From: Silene conica
Lineage: Eukaryota > Streptophyta > Magnoliopsida > Caryophyllales > Caryophyllaceae
DNA length: 64,000 nucleotides
Assembly (NCBI GenBank): GCA_029255685.2
Contig: CM055312.2
Location: 16,082,649-16,146,648 of the forward strand
Reading direction: 5' to 3'
The notes below the pieces were generated by a model that worked only from the letters and a program-made list of their open reading frames with translations, was not told where the DNA came from and did not search any database. Positions within the stretch are counted from its first letter, which is position 1. The number at the start of each line of letters is the position of its first letter. Position numbers and translations under genes: made by a program. Positions 54,426 to 64,000 of the stretch are shown piece after piece.

Positions 54426-54891
54426 CATTTTAGAATATAGGAGCTTCAAACGAAGAGCTAGCCAACATTAACCCGACTTTTATCATTCTAACAGGGGTAC
54501 GTAAAAATCATTGTTTAAACGAGGAATCAATATTTGATCCGGCATGCGTAATTAGTAAAGTTTATGTTGGTTTCATCATCTGCCTTTTGTAATAGGGCCC
54601 TACTCAGGCGGACAACATACAATGTGGATACTATGTCTGCTGTTTCATGTTGGAAGTTATTACGCGAAGATATATCTTTGTTCCGGACAGGGTTAGTAAT
54701 GCATGTGTTTTCAATATTAGACTTTTTACCCATTAATTTTATTTATTTTTACCTGAGAATTGTATGATTATGTTTAACGTCTTTATTGTTGTAGTACCTA
54801 ATCAACTAACTACATGTCCCTGAGTACACAAGGCAACAAATCGACGAAGTTAGAGACTTGTGGAAAAAATACGTCCTTGAACATTGCTCTA

Positions 54892-55337
54892 TATTAGGAA
54901 TATTAATAATAGTTGGGCCTCAACCATCACCTTAAGGTTTTGGTTGAAACGGTTCATCTATCATGGTATCAGAGCCTCTCGGTTCTTGAGGCCTAAGCAA
55001 ATTTCCGCTGCCACCCTGCCGGTGGATTGATAATGTACTGAATCCACCGGCGGGATTCGTCTTACTCTATTATATCACTTTCTTTTTGGTTGAAACGGTT
55101 CATCTATCATGGTATCAAAGCCAGCGTGACCGAAGTTCACGGGTTCGAATCCTGGCGACCTCAAAACCCCTCGAAAACTCAGAAGTGGAAACCCAGCACA
55201 CGGTATTGGGGGCCTGTGCAAACTAACCACTCTTCAAGCCCAATGGGCATTCGAGTGAGGGAGCGTATTAGGAATATTAATAATAGTTGGGCTTCACCCA
55301 TCACCTTAAGGTTTTGGTTGAGACGGTTCATCTATCA
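54892..55337 (+). mobile_element. TRIM-like element: two 72-bp terminal repeats with PBS motifs
   Basis: Repeats 54892-54963 and 55266-55337 both start TATTAGGAATATTAATAATAG and end GGTTCATCTATCA. Each is followed by TGGTATCA-type sequence (54964, 55338), the copia tRNA-Met primer-binding motif. A third partial copy of the repeat end plus TGGTATCAAAGCC lies at 55083-55122, followed by GGGTTCGAATCCTGG, a tRNA T-loop/B-box-like string. The interval is only about 300 bp and non-coding. The size and layout fit a miniature LTR retrotransposon, possibly in tandem. It disrupts the end of the CACTA-2 protease gene. No target duplication was identified. Confidence 0.6.
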
Positions 55338-56399
55338 TGGTATCAGCCTAATCGATCCCTTATACTTTTCCGTCTGTCACAATCTACCGTATAATTTACC
55401 GGCCGGAGATGGCGGACTTATTCACATCTCCGGCTGGCCAATAGTCATACACTTATGCTACTCTTATGTTTTATTATTATTATTATTAGGAAAATAGTAT
55501 TATTATAATATTAAGAATAAAGTTGGGTTCCAGCCTTCATCCTCTTCACTTTCTTTTTCCACTGCAAATTAATTCCCCTCAAATACCCAAGTCACCTTAG
55601 ATCGTTAGTTTAGTTGATAAATTTCTCTACCCTCCTCCGTGATTCAAATTTATATGCCTCCCTAGATGCCGTTGTTAACTCCATCCATGCTGACATGGTT
55701 GGTGCCTCTGCTATTGTCATATATAGTTGCTACGGCGACCTTCTCTGCCATGTTGCTTCTGCAACCGCCACTGCTCTAAACCTGTGCCATGTCCCGTCAT
55801 CGCCTTCTCCTCGTCTGCCTCGGGTTCGCCTTAGCCACCACCCCTGCCTAACGGGCCGGGTGGAATGACATCGTCGGCAGTACAGCCAACGCAACGGATC
55901 GAAGTGCCCTCCTGGATGTGTGCCTTATTGTGGTTTAGTCTGATTGTTTTTCATTATTTTATTTGTACTGTTGAGTTTGTTTCGGCCTCACAGTTCGGTG
56001 TTTTACGAGCTTGCTTCGGCCCTCGTACACCATTTATTTTATTTTATTATGTTGGTACTGTTGAGTTTGCTTCGGCCTCACAGTTTTGGTGTTTTACAAG
56101 CTTGATTCGGCCCTCGTGCACCATTTTATTTTATTTTATTTTACAGTCGGTGGTCCACGAGTTGCTATGGCCCTCGTGCACCTTGACGTAAGTTCGGTGT
56201 CTCGTAAGCTGCTTAAGCCCTTGTGCACCCTTCCTTTCACCATGTGTGGTGTTCTCTCTTATGGCAAGATCTCAGACACGGCAAGGCATCGCATTCGGTT
56301 AACGCGTCGACAAAAGATTAATTTGGTTCATCTACAATGGCTTATCAATTCTTTTTCGTCCAGTCAAAGAGTCCGTTAACTACCGCTTTGACTGAGGGG
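55338..56399 (+). other. Probable degenerate copia-like internal remnant
   Basis: No intact gene. The purine-rich GACTGAGGGG at 56390-56399 precedes a TG, as a polypurine tract would before a 3' LTR. Short open frames are rich in Ala, Ser, Cys and Pro and lack domain motifs. Repeated blocks TTCGGCCTCACAGTTYGGTGTTTTAC and TTCGGCCCTCGTRCACCATT occur two to three times in 55980-56230. Confidence 0.35.
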
Positions 56400-56588
56400 T
56401 GTATTAGAGAATATTATATTACAAATATTATTATTAGGAAAATATATTATTATTGGATAATAATATATTATAGGTAGGATATTATACCGCAGAATATTCT
56501 TGGATTATTCTGCAAGATAGTCTCCTATATATTGTAATCAGTTCATCAATAATAGACAACTCATTATATCATATTATATTATCTTACA
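56400..56588 (+). repeat. Possible short LTR (about 189 bp)
   Basis: It starts TGTATTAGAGAATATTATATTAC after a polypurine-like tract and ends near ATCTTACA. The ATTATTATTAGGAAAATA block recurs at about 55478-55500, perhaps the remains of the partner LTR. Confidence 0.4.
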
Positions 56589-56600
56589 CTCTAAAGATTA

Positions 56601-56765
56601 ATTATTAAAGAGGTGAAATGTAATTTTTTTGTATATATGTTACTTGAACGTAGATGTTGTTGCTCTAGCTAGACGTAGCTTGTATATATGTTGTTGTTGC
56701 TCTAATTTTTTTTTGTATGTTGTTGTATGTTGCAGCTGTTGTTTTCAATGTATTGTTGTTGTATG
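56601..56765 (+). other. CACTA-2 3' region with TTGTTG-rich repeats, left part
   Basis: Non-coding. It contains TGTATGTTGTTGTATGTTGCAGCTGTTG-like short repeats that continue on the other side of the solo LTR at 58031-58110. Confidence 0.6.
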
Positions 56766-58030
56766 TGTTGGAGGAAGTGTCCTCGACAATAGTGTGTTGA
56801 CATAATTAAAACTCATTTGAATGAAACACAATTGGGAGTGTTACTCTTTTAAAAGTCAACTGATCAACATTTACCGATAATGATTGGCTGTCTAGAGTTT
56901 GACATTATCGTCATATGATGGTGGTGATCAGTTGATCCCTTAAGGTCATATCTTTAAGGAATTTCGTCTCAATGGAATAATTAATTAATATTGTATTGGA
57001 TACAAATTAATTAACAACTAGGAATTTGGAAATGATTTTGCGAGACAAATATTATTGTAATGGGATCATAATAATAACAGTCAAAGTAATAAAATGGGTT
57101 TTATTACACGGTTTCATTTATTCGTTTAGGAAACGATTAAATTGAGAATGAACACGGTTGATCATAATATTACAAAGAGTTGTGATTAAAATTATGATAT
57201 TACATTTTTATAAAGTGGTAATTTCGAATTACTACTAGTATTATTTAAATGTTGTAAAATTGTGAATTATGAATTTTAAGAGTTAAAATTACCTAATTAA
57301 CAAATTGGGTCATCTGTTATGAAACATATGTGACATGTTACATATTAACACAATTGACAAAGACAAAATGGGTCTATGACAAACCCATTTCAGCCGTGAC
57401 ATTGGTAGTATTAGGGCATTGTGTATTTTGTACACAAAACCTATGTGATAGGTGTGTAAGAGGGATGTAAGGCATATTGCTTACTTTTGTGTAAGTGATA
57501 GAAGGCCATGCATAGGCCATGGGGTTGCTTGATGGCCGGCTAGTGTGCATGAGCAAGCAAGCTCATCATGCTTCTATTATATATACACAAAATGCCTCTT
57601 GGATGAAGTGGTGTCTATATGCTTGTGCACCATTTCATACTACCAAAAACACATTCTACATAGAAATTAGTCTTCTAGTATGGCAAAATCATTCAACCAC
57701 TAATAATATTAAGAAGTAATATTATTAATATTTCTAGTTAACTAATACATTTTTCTAGTAACAAAATTTGTGTTGGTTTGAGATTGAGTCCTTGATACGC
57801 ACCTTTAGGAGACGATTTTTGTTAGATCGTTTAAGGGTTATTTTGGTGGCTTGAAGACTCAATTAATAGGTGATTATTGAGTATAAACCTTCTAAAACCA
57901 ATGTAAGGACTACTACATCTTATGATATCATCATGCATGCATAAGATCTATTTAAGTTTTATGACCTAAACTTATAGAAACAAAACTCACATTAGATATG
58001 AGTATAAAATGTGGAACTTAGTTTCCAACA
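56766..58030 (+). mobile_element. Intact solo copia LTR
   Basis: It starts TGTTGGAGGAAGTGTCC and ends AGTTTCCAACA, with a perfect 5-bp duplication GTATG at 56761-56765 and 58031-58035. The 1265 bp have no coding domain. It is the same family as the inverted, truncated copy at 12818-14064 and related to the 3' LTR at 45160. Target repeats continue uninterrupted on either side. Confidence 0.93.
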
Positions 58031-58129
58031 GTATGTTGCAGCTGTTGTGCTTCTTTGTATTGTTGTTGTATGTTGCAGCTGTTATTCTTCTATATATGTT
58101 GCTACTGCTAATAACTAATGCTAGTTATT

Positions 58130-58687
58130 TATAGCAGCAGGTTATTAGCAACTAGTTGGATTCAATTAATTTCAGCTTTTTGTTAAAAAGAAAACAGATA
58201 CTAATAACAACGGTTATTATGCAACAACCGTTGTTAAAGGTTTCCCTCTTACGAAATATTTAGCGCCTAAATGACTTACTATTGACAATGGTTTATAACC
58301 GTTGTTAGTGACACTAATAATAACGGTTATTTTGGATAGAACCGTTGTTATTACTTTTCCACCAAAATAAAAGGGACTTTTTAACAACCAAATGTCTTAA
58401 ACAACAACGGTTTGGAGCCGTTGTTATTAGTATCAACAACGGTCTCTCCTTACTTTTAACCGTTGTTATAAATTTTCCACCAAAATTTTCAACAGTTAAG
58501 GGACTTTTTTAACAACGAAACAACATGTATAACAACGGGTTTTAACAGTTGTCAAATGTACTTACAACAATAGTTTTGTTAGAAATTTTAACTGTTGTTA
58601 TAAGTAATAACAACGGACGGATTATCAACGTCCGATTTTTTCAATAACAACGGTTTTTAACCGTTGTTGAAAGCTAAATCTGTAGTG
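58130..58687. repeat. CACTA-2 right subterminal repeats and terminus
   Basis: More than ten copies of AACAACGGTT or AACCGTTGTT, many as palindromic pairs (for example AACAACGGTTTTTAACCGTTGTT at 58648-58670). The end is ATCTGTAGTG at 58687. Dense inverted subterminal arrays next to a CACTA terminus are normal for En/Spm elements. Confidence 0.85.
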
Positions 58688-59020
58688 GTGCCTTCTGGAA
58701 AATTATTCTGAGTAATACATGTCATTGTTCACGGCGTGTCTTAGGCAATAAACATGCCATCGTGTATGGCGGGTCTATCCTTTCCCAACACCATAAGTTT
58801 CTGTAACTTTTATGAATGTCAAAATTTTGGCCTGCTAAAACACGCCATTAAGGATGGAATGTTTCCTTCAAAATACACGCCATTAGGTATGGCGTGTTTA
58901 TCTTTTTCCAAGTGCAAAACCTTTTGTATCTTTTGTTAATGTGAAAAATGGTGTTGAAAAAACACGCATAGCAATAGCGTGTTTCACTCACTATACACGC
59001 CATTAGGTATCACGTGTTCA
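58688..59020. repeat. ACACGCCATT/ATGGCGTGT inverted-motif cluster
   Basis: The motif ACACGCCAT(T)AGGTATGGCGTGT and partial forms recur about seven times (about 58730, 58746, 58843, 58875, 58957, 58974, 58998). No coding capacity is seen. Confidence 0.7.
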
Positions 59021-60176
59021 GGTTCAAATGTCCCGATCCTACGTGGACACCATTTTGATAACTATTTTATTTTGAGCATTATTTCAAAAACTCGTTCGGT
59101 TTTCTTCTGGTTTTAATTTAGTTTACATAACTTTTTTTAATGTGGATTTACACAAGACTATCAATGTGTTTGGTAAATAGTAGATTGCTGAAATTTCAGC
59201 ACATTTAAGATTTTTAAAATGTTTGACTTAATAATCTAGTAAATTACGTGTCTGTAAATGCCATATTGAAACAGTACTATTTCCAATATGTTGCTTCCAC
59301 CAACTTATTCACTTTATTAGATTGTAGAAAATGAATTTGTCTATAATTTACATATGTATACGACAATTTATTAATTTTATCTGCTCGTTACCAAACACTT
59401 CTACTAAATCTGTTAATTATAATATAATAGTGAAACATGTCAATCAAATTTGTCATTTGTAATCTACTTATCCTATATGTTTCTGCTAATTATAATCTAC
59501 TTACTACTGGACAAGGTCTAATTGTTTAAAGAGTCATGTTCAAAACGGATACTATCCGTCACAAGCTTAAGATGGATAGTATTCCTCTCGCAACAAGGCA
59601 AGTGGGAGAACAAGTTGAGGTAAATGGAGTATTTTACGGATTATTCCACTTGCATTTTAAAAGAGATACACTATCCGTCTTCAGCTTGTAACGGACAGTG
59701 CCTATTTTCAATGAGAATCTCTGTTCATTGTTTTCTTTTACCCCAGATATAGAGTAACCAATAATTGATTTGACCATCACAGTTCATTAGTCGAACTAAA
59801 AATACGTATATTATATTAATATGTCGCAAAATGCTAAGCATATAAAGCGTTGATTTGCATCTATTATTTAGGGAACACATCTAATTATCATGTTGCATTA
59901 GGTATAAGACTACCAGATGGTAAAATTGAGATTCCACCTTCAATTTTGATATCTAGTCAACAGTATGCATGGTTTTATCATACCCCTATGGTTATATAAA
60001 AATAAAAATTAGATAAATAAAACTATGTAAAATGTGATATTTTTCCAATAAATGATACTGTACAAAGTTATTGCAAATGTAGATAACCTATATAATCTTT
60101 TGGTCCTAGTTATTTGTTTATCTGTTTTATTTTATTATGCCTCATTTATTCATTTATCTAGGTTGTTTATGGGTAA
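59021..60176. other. AT-rich intergenic DNA with MITE-like segment
   Basis: No gene seen. A segment at about 59535-59720 contains ACGGATACTATCCGTCACAAGCTTAAGATGGATAGT near its left side and CACTATCCGTCTTCAGCTTGTAACGGACAGTG near its right side. The two are mutually inverted and each is itself palindromic, as in a small inverted-repeat transposon or a folded remnant. No target duplication was fixed. Confidence 0.55.
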
Positions 60177-60188
60177 CTAGTTTTTGTG

Positions 60189-60206
60189 CCCGTGCAGATG
60201 CACGGG
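60189..60206 (-). terminator. Helitron 3' terminal hairpin
   Basis: Eight-base perfect arms CCCGTGCA/TGCACGGG with a two-base loop, eight bases from the terminal CTAG. In Helitrons this hairpin marks the end of the transferred strand. Confidence 0.88.
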
Positions 60207-60659
60207 ATCATTTTCGTATTTTAGTACTTGTTCTATTGGTTTTGTTGTCATTTTTTGTGAGTTCTAAAACTTTTGGCTTTAATTTTATCAGAAAAGAAAC
60301 AAAGGATGGACATCTAAGTATATTCCGTATTACATATAAAATCTCTAAATAAATGCATAGTAATAATATTTTATCACTTTTCTTATTGTCTTTCGTCTAT
60401 TAAAGACGATATGAATAATACATAGAATGAAAATGCTATGTTAAAATACAATTTAATTTCATCTTATACTAATCAGACTAAAAATTAGTGTTTAATTTAT
60501 TAAATACAATGTAGTTTGATAAACATTTTCAGCAAATACGTCTACAAAATCATCGTATAGGCAAAAAGATTGGTAATGTGAAATGATTTTTAGATATCAT
60601 TTACTTGGATAAAATTATTTATATAGCTTATCAATTTAATGCTTACTCATATAATATAT

Positions 60660-62515
60660 TTATAGTCTAATTTGTACCCACTAATTGTCGCTTTAATTTC
60701 AACAATTTATTTAGGGAAATAATAAAAGTTTTCTGGATAAAAGAGAAGGTAAAAAATTAAGATAAAAAAATTACAAATTATAATAATGATGACTAACAAA
60801 TATACATTAAATAAAAGATATATATTTTAAATACATATGATAGATTAATAACCAAAGTTGTGAATGGAAAATAAGAGGTCGGTATTAATTTAATTTTTGT
60901 GTTTGCAATTAATATTTTTTTTATATATATTTCTTTGTACTTATCATGTATGTGACTCATAACATTTAAAAAGAATTTTAAATGACACGTGACTTAGTGA
61001 GATACTTAGTGTTATGTTTTTATATAATATTGTAGAGGATTTACCCTTTAAAAGGATTTTATAGATGAAAATTATGATTTTTGTGATAGTTACATAAAAA
61101 ACAAATGTGTAATTAATTTTTGCTTATATAAATTTCAACAATATATTCGAGAGAAGAATTTTTTTGTGAATGTAGCCAAAAAATTATGATAATATGTAAA
61201 GTATAATAATTAGCAAAACTTTAGAGGTGGATTTGTCAATTTAGTAGTGGAAAATTAGCAAAACTAACGGCACATTTTCTCAAATGGCATAATTATTAGA
61301 TTATAAAACATACATAATATGATTCAAAAATATTTTGTACAATTTAAGCATAGTTGTTTTATTTTCATTCATCCAATATTACAATCATAACAATACTATT
61401 ATAATTATTCAGAACTATTAATTTTCTTGATTCATGAGAAAATAAAATATACACAAATTAAAAATAAAAATAAATCTCGAAGAAAAATATACATTGCAAG
61501 TGCTAAATGAATATATTAGGTGGGGAAAAAATGACTTAAAAGTATGAAAGTATTCAAAGTTCAAATAACGAATTGGAGAATGAGCATTGTGTTACCACCG
61601 ATAACTATAATATTTACTCACTATATGACGCTATTAAAAGGTTTTGACATATTTGTAGCATACTTCCCCACTTCAACCAAAATATTTGATTTATAACCTG
61701 TTTGACAAAATACAAAATAGAATTAGTTGTTTTACATGGAAAACTAAACTGCGTGAAAGAGTGAAAAATTGTGAAATACAATTTACAAAATTTGTCTATT
61801 AATAAATTAAGGGTTATAATATATAATATAACATGTCACCATATATGAGAGATTCATACTACCATTTTATATTGCACACGCCACACGCCATAGTAAAAAA
61901 TGAAAACTTGACAAAACAAAAAAGTATTCAAACTAAAAGAAAAGTGGAAAGAAGATCTATTACCATTATTTTCCAATTCCATATAATGCTATTGATGATA
62001 TATAAAAATGTTAATCTCCTGAAATTTAAGTACAAACACAAAATGATAATTAAATTAGATTCCAACTCTAACTATTTATTCAAAACATAAAAAGATAAAA
62101 AGCGAAATTTATTTATTTATTTGTTTATACTTTACCTACCAACTTTCTAAATAAAAATAAAAATTAGGATTAGTGTCATAGTTATATAAGCTCATTTTGG
62201 TAATTAATTCTTGTATTAATTTCAACAATTTATTTAGGGGAAGAAGAAAAGTTGTGAATGAAAAGTTATAAAAATTATGATAACATAACTATAAAGTATA
62301 ATAATGGTCCTTAAAAACATACCATTAAATAAAAGAAGTACGTGTTAAATAGAATATCATAGATTAAGACCCAAAGTTGTGAGTGAAACTAATATTTTTG
62401 AAGTTTTTGTACGTGTAAACGTGTGACTCATAATATTTGGAGATAATTTTTAAATGACACGTGAGTTAGTAAAGTTCTTAGTCTTTTTTAATATAGTGTT
62501 GCAGCGGAGATTATT
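60660..62515. repeat. Diverged internal duplication in the Helitron
   Basis: The block 60685-61035 (AATTTCAACAATTTATTTAGGG ... AAAGTTGTGAATG ... GTGACTCATAA ... AAATGACACGTGACTTAGT) recurs at 62215-62510 in the same order and orientation with many changes. Confidence 0.8.
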
Positions 62516-62637
62516 ATCGCCGTGCCATTTTTTGTAGAGGTAACATCACTTTTAAAATTTGTTATCTCGTCAAATATTTAATATGAATAATTAATTTACG
62601 TGTATATGAAAGTGGTTAGTTTAATATTATATAGATA

Positions 62638-62715
62638 AGTGTCACGTCACAATAATTTTTGTCATGCCACAATAAAATTTTGTCATGTCACAATTTATTT
62701 TTGTCACGTCACATT
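62638..62715. repeat. Four tandem TGTCAYGYCACAATAATTTT units
   Basis: Period of about 20 bp near the Helitron 5' side. A related TGTGACGTGGCA occurs at about 62992. Confidence 0.88.
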
Positions 62716-63075
62716 AATTTAATATTTTTGTTTATCCTTATAATAAGATTTTATAGATATTAATTTTCTAAATTCAAATGTCAATTTTAATTATAAATCA
62801 TGCCACTTAATTGGACATGAATTTATAGAAGACTTTCTATTTTTTTAGCTTAATGAATATTTAATCACATATTTAATTTGAACAATAATGATGTTATTCT
62901 TTGATTTACTTCATCTTATATGTTACAAAATATGACATTTTTGTAGGAAATTTGAATTTTGTTGAAGGTTATTTGCGTAATTTTAGAAGGGTGTGACGTG
63001 GCATTACCATAAGCTAGAAAATACAAATACTTATCAATGAGGCACTCAGCATGCCTTTTTATGTTATTATATAGA

Positions 63076-64000
63076 TTTGATCATCCGCATCCATTATCTC
63101 CACCGTTCATCACAAATTGTCTCCTCCCCTTGACTTTTACGCTAAAATCAAAGATAAATAAATAATCGGAAGAGTAGTTGGTGACTTGGTGTATAACATA
63201 CCCTAAAACATGATTTCTATATACGTATTTACATCCATTTGGTAATACGGTTACGTGTAAGTCTGCGGTAAAACAAATTACCGATAAGACTTGGGAAACT
63301 ATTAATAAAGTAAGTACAATGACCCATTTAAAATTGGGGCACGGTAAGTTTTTTATAATCCCCTATCTATAAAAGGAAGGTTATTTAGAGGATTTTGATT
63401 GGCTATTGATTTGTAGGGAGTAAAAAAATAAAAAAAAATAAACTAACCCCACGTTCATTCCTACTATTTAATTTCTCTCTCTCCTCCCCACTTTCTTTCC
63501 CCTAATTAATTATCTTCTCTCCTACTTACTTATACTTTAATATTCTAAATCTAATTATTCTAATTATTCTAATTATATTATTTCATTCTTTTATTAAATA
63601 AATGACTGATTCATTATTTTATTAAATTAGCAATTATAAATTCATATAAAACATAAAATTTCCAAAATCTTTGTAACCATAGAAAATATAAACCAAAATT
63701 TTGTTGGCTTCGCAAAAACGATCATATTTACCAAGTAAAAATAATATCTCAAGATTAAAATGTATAGTATTATAATTATTCGAACTTTTATGTATGTCGA
63801 AAATAATTAAAACTAAATCAATCTTCATTCAATTCGACAGGTACATATTTTTTAAAAATCGTATCTTTGAAGAAATTATATACGCTTTTGATCATACATT
63901 TTTACATATTTACTTGGACTATGTGAATTATTATTAATTCGGTAAGATGTGAAAATAGAAAAAGAAAAAAAAAAGGAACTTACTGCATTTATTTATATGT
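63076..64000. other. AT-rich right flank
   Basis: No gene recognised. At 63366 the string A|TCTATAAAAGGAAGG, followed by GGATTTTGATTGG, resembles a Helitron 5' start on the plus strand, but no matching 3' hairpin lies inside the window. Confidence 0.3.

Larger units (their letters stand above)
46214..54891 (+). pseudogene. CACTA-2 ORF2-like gene with Ulp1-type protease domain, interrupted
   Basis: Exon-like blocks between GT...AG introns: 46214-46232 (GRRPDES), about 46380-46592 (SEDELKIMEDILKERMKES), 46673-46769, 46858-46950, then 52618-52840 beyond a solo LTR (PFGDELTTLKDAVRAFFQWP, resembling DUF8039). The following blocks are 53461-53821, 53940-54105 (IPDEQYRFLCPYMLF), 54214-54330 (SHWLLAAIKPVRGKVFW), 54594-54690 (ADNIQCGYYVCCFMLEV) and 54796-54891 (YTRQQIDEVRDLWKKYV). 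The protease His and Cys are present. The segment usually reading WLDSL is WLASL, so the catalytic Asp seems lost. Frameshifts occur near 46895, 52710 and 53740. The order matches the Ulp1-type gene of CACTA-1 but the sequence is clearly different. Confidence 0.75.
46214..58687 (+). mobile_element. CACTA-2: older En/Spm-type element, right part
   Basis: The right terminus reads ...AAATCTGTAGTG at 58687, the complement of CACTACAGATTT. It is preceded by a dense array of AACAACGGTT/AACCGTTGTT subterminal repeats (58195-58670). The interior encodes a second, degenerate Ulp1-like protein. The left part is not seen here: the copia element is inserted in its gene, so the left end must lie beyond position 1 or in unrecognised sequence. 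Nested inside it are a solo LTR with a Helitron, small LTR repeats and a copia solo LTR. Confidence 0.75.
60177..63075 (-). mobile_element. Non-autonomous Helitron
   Basis: On the minus strand the 5' end is A|TCTATATAATAACATAAAAAGGCATGC (63075) and the 3' end is the hairpin CCCGTGCATCTGCACGGG, eight bases, then CTAG|T (60177). Insertion is therefore between A and T with no target duplication, the Helitron rule. The 2.9 kb are about three-quarters A+T and contain no Rep or helicase motif; all open frames are short and low in complexity. It depends on an autonomous relative for rolling-circle transposition. Confidence 0.88.

Noticed and set aside
55105-55165. Functional tRNA gene
   Set aside because: Only the T-arm-like string GGGTTCGAATCC is present; no acceptor stem pairing or anticodon arm could be made out.

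Overview
The window reads as a repeat-rich, gene-poor stretch of a flowering-plant nuclear genome. The evidence is the element types: Ty1/copia, a Tat/Athila-like Ty3/gypsy element, long LTRs opening TGTAACACC, En/Spm (CACTA) elements carrying Ulp1-like proteases, and Helitron ends. I found no convincing host gene, rRNA, tRNA or CRISPR array. The species cannot be named from this sequence. Nearly every recognisable coding region is a decayed transposon gene.

Most of positions 1-58687 is one Russian-doll insertion cluster. The outer layer is an old CACTA element (here CACTA-2). Only its right part is seen: a broken Ulp1-like gene at about 46214-54891 and a right terminus at 58687. A Ty1/copia element sits inside that gene; its 3' LTR is about 45160-46213 and its 5' end lies off the window. 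Three insertions split the copia pol gene or lie beside the splits. A solo LTR (2520-4789, TSD AAAGC) and a minus-strand gypsy element (4798-15531) lie next to each other in the integrase region. A 21-kb LTR-retrotransposon array (17432-38467, TSD GATTG) lies in the RNase H region. A second CACTA element (CACTA-1, 39042-44827, TSD CGA) lies in the copia 3' untranslated region. The gypsy element itself contains a solo LTR (8617-11329, TSD ATATG) and a truncated copia LTR (12818-14064). CACTA-2 also contains a solo LTR (46951-52617) that is split by a probable Helitron (46976-50106), small LTR-like repeats (54892-55337) and an intact solo copia LTR (56766-58030, TSD GTATG).

The 21-kb array is the most striking structure. 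Four LTRs alternate with three internal domains of about 4.1 kb, all on the minus strand and nearly identical. Each internal domain has a TGGTATCAGAGC primer-binding site and a polypurine tract but no recognisable protein. One target-site duplication brackets the whole array, so it looks like one insertion that later expanded by unequal exchange between LTRs. A TAA microsatellite inside the LTRs shrinks stepwise from 36 to 29, 19 and 15 units.

Right of the cluster (58688-64000) is AT-rich non-coding DNA. It holds inverted-repeat motifs, a MITE-like segment and a well-bounded non-autonomous Helitron (60177-63075).

All family calls come from reading motifs and terminal signatures by eye. Percent identities, ages and lineage names need alignment.
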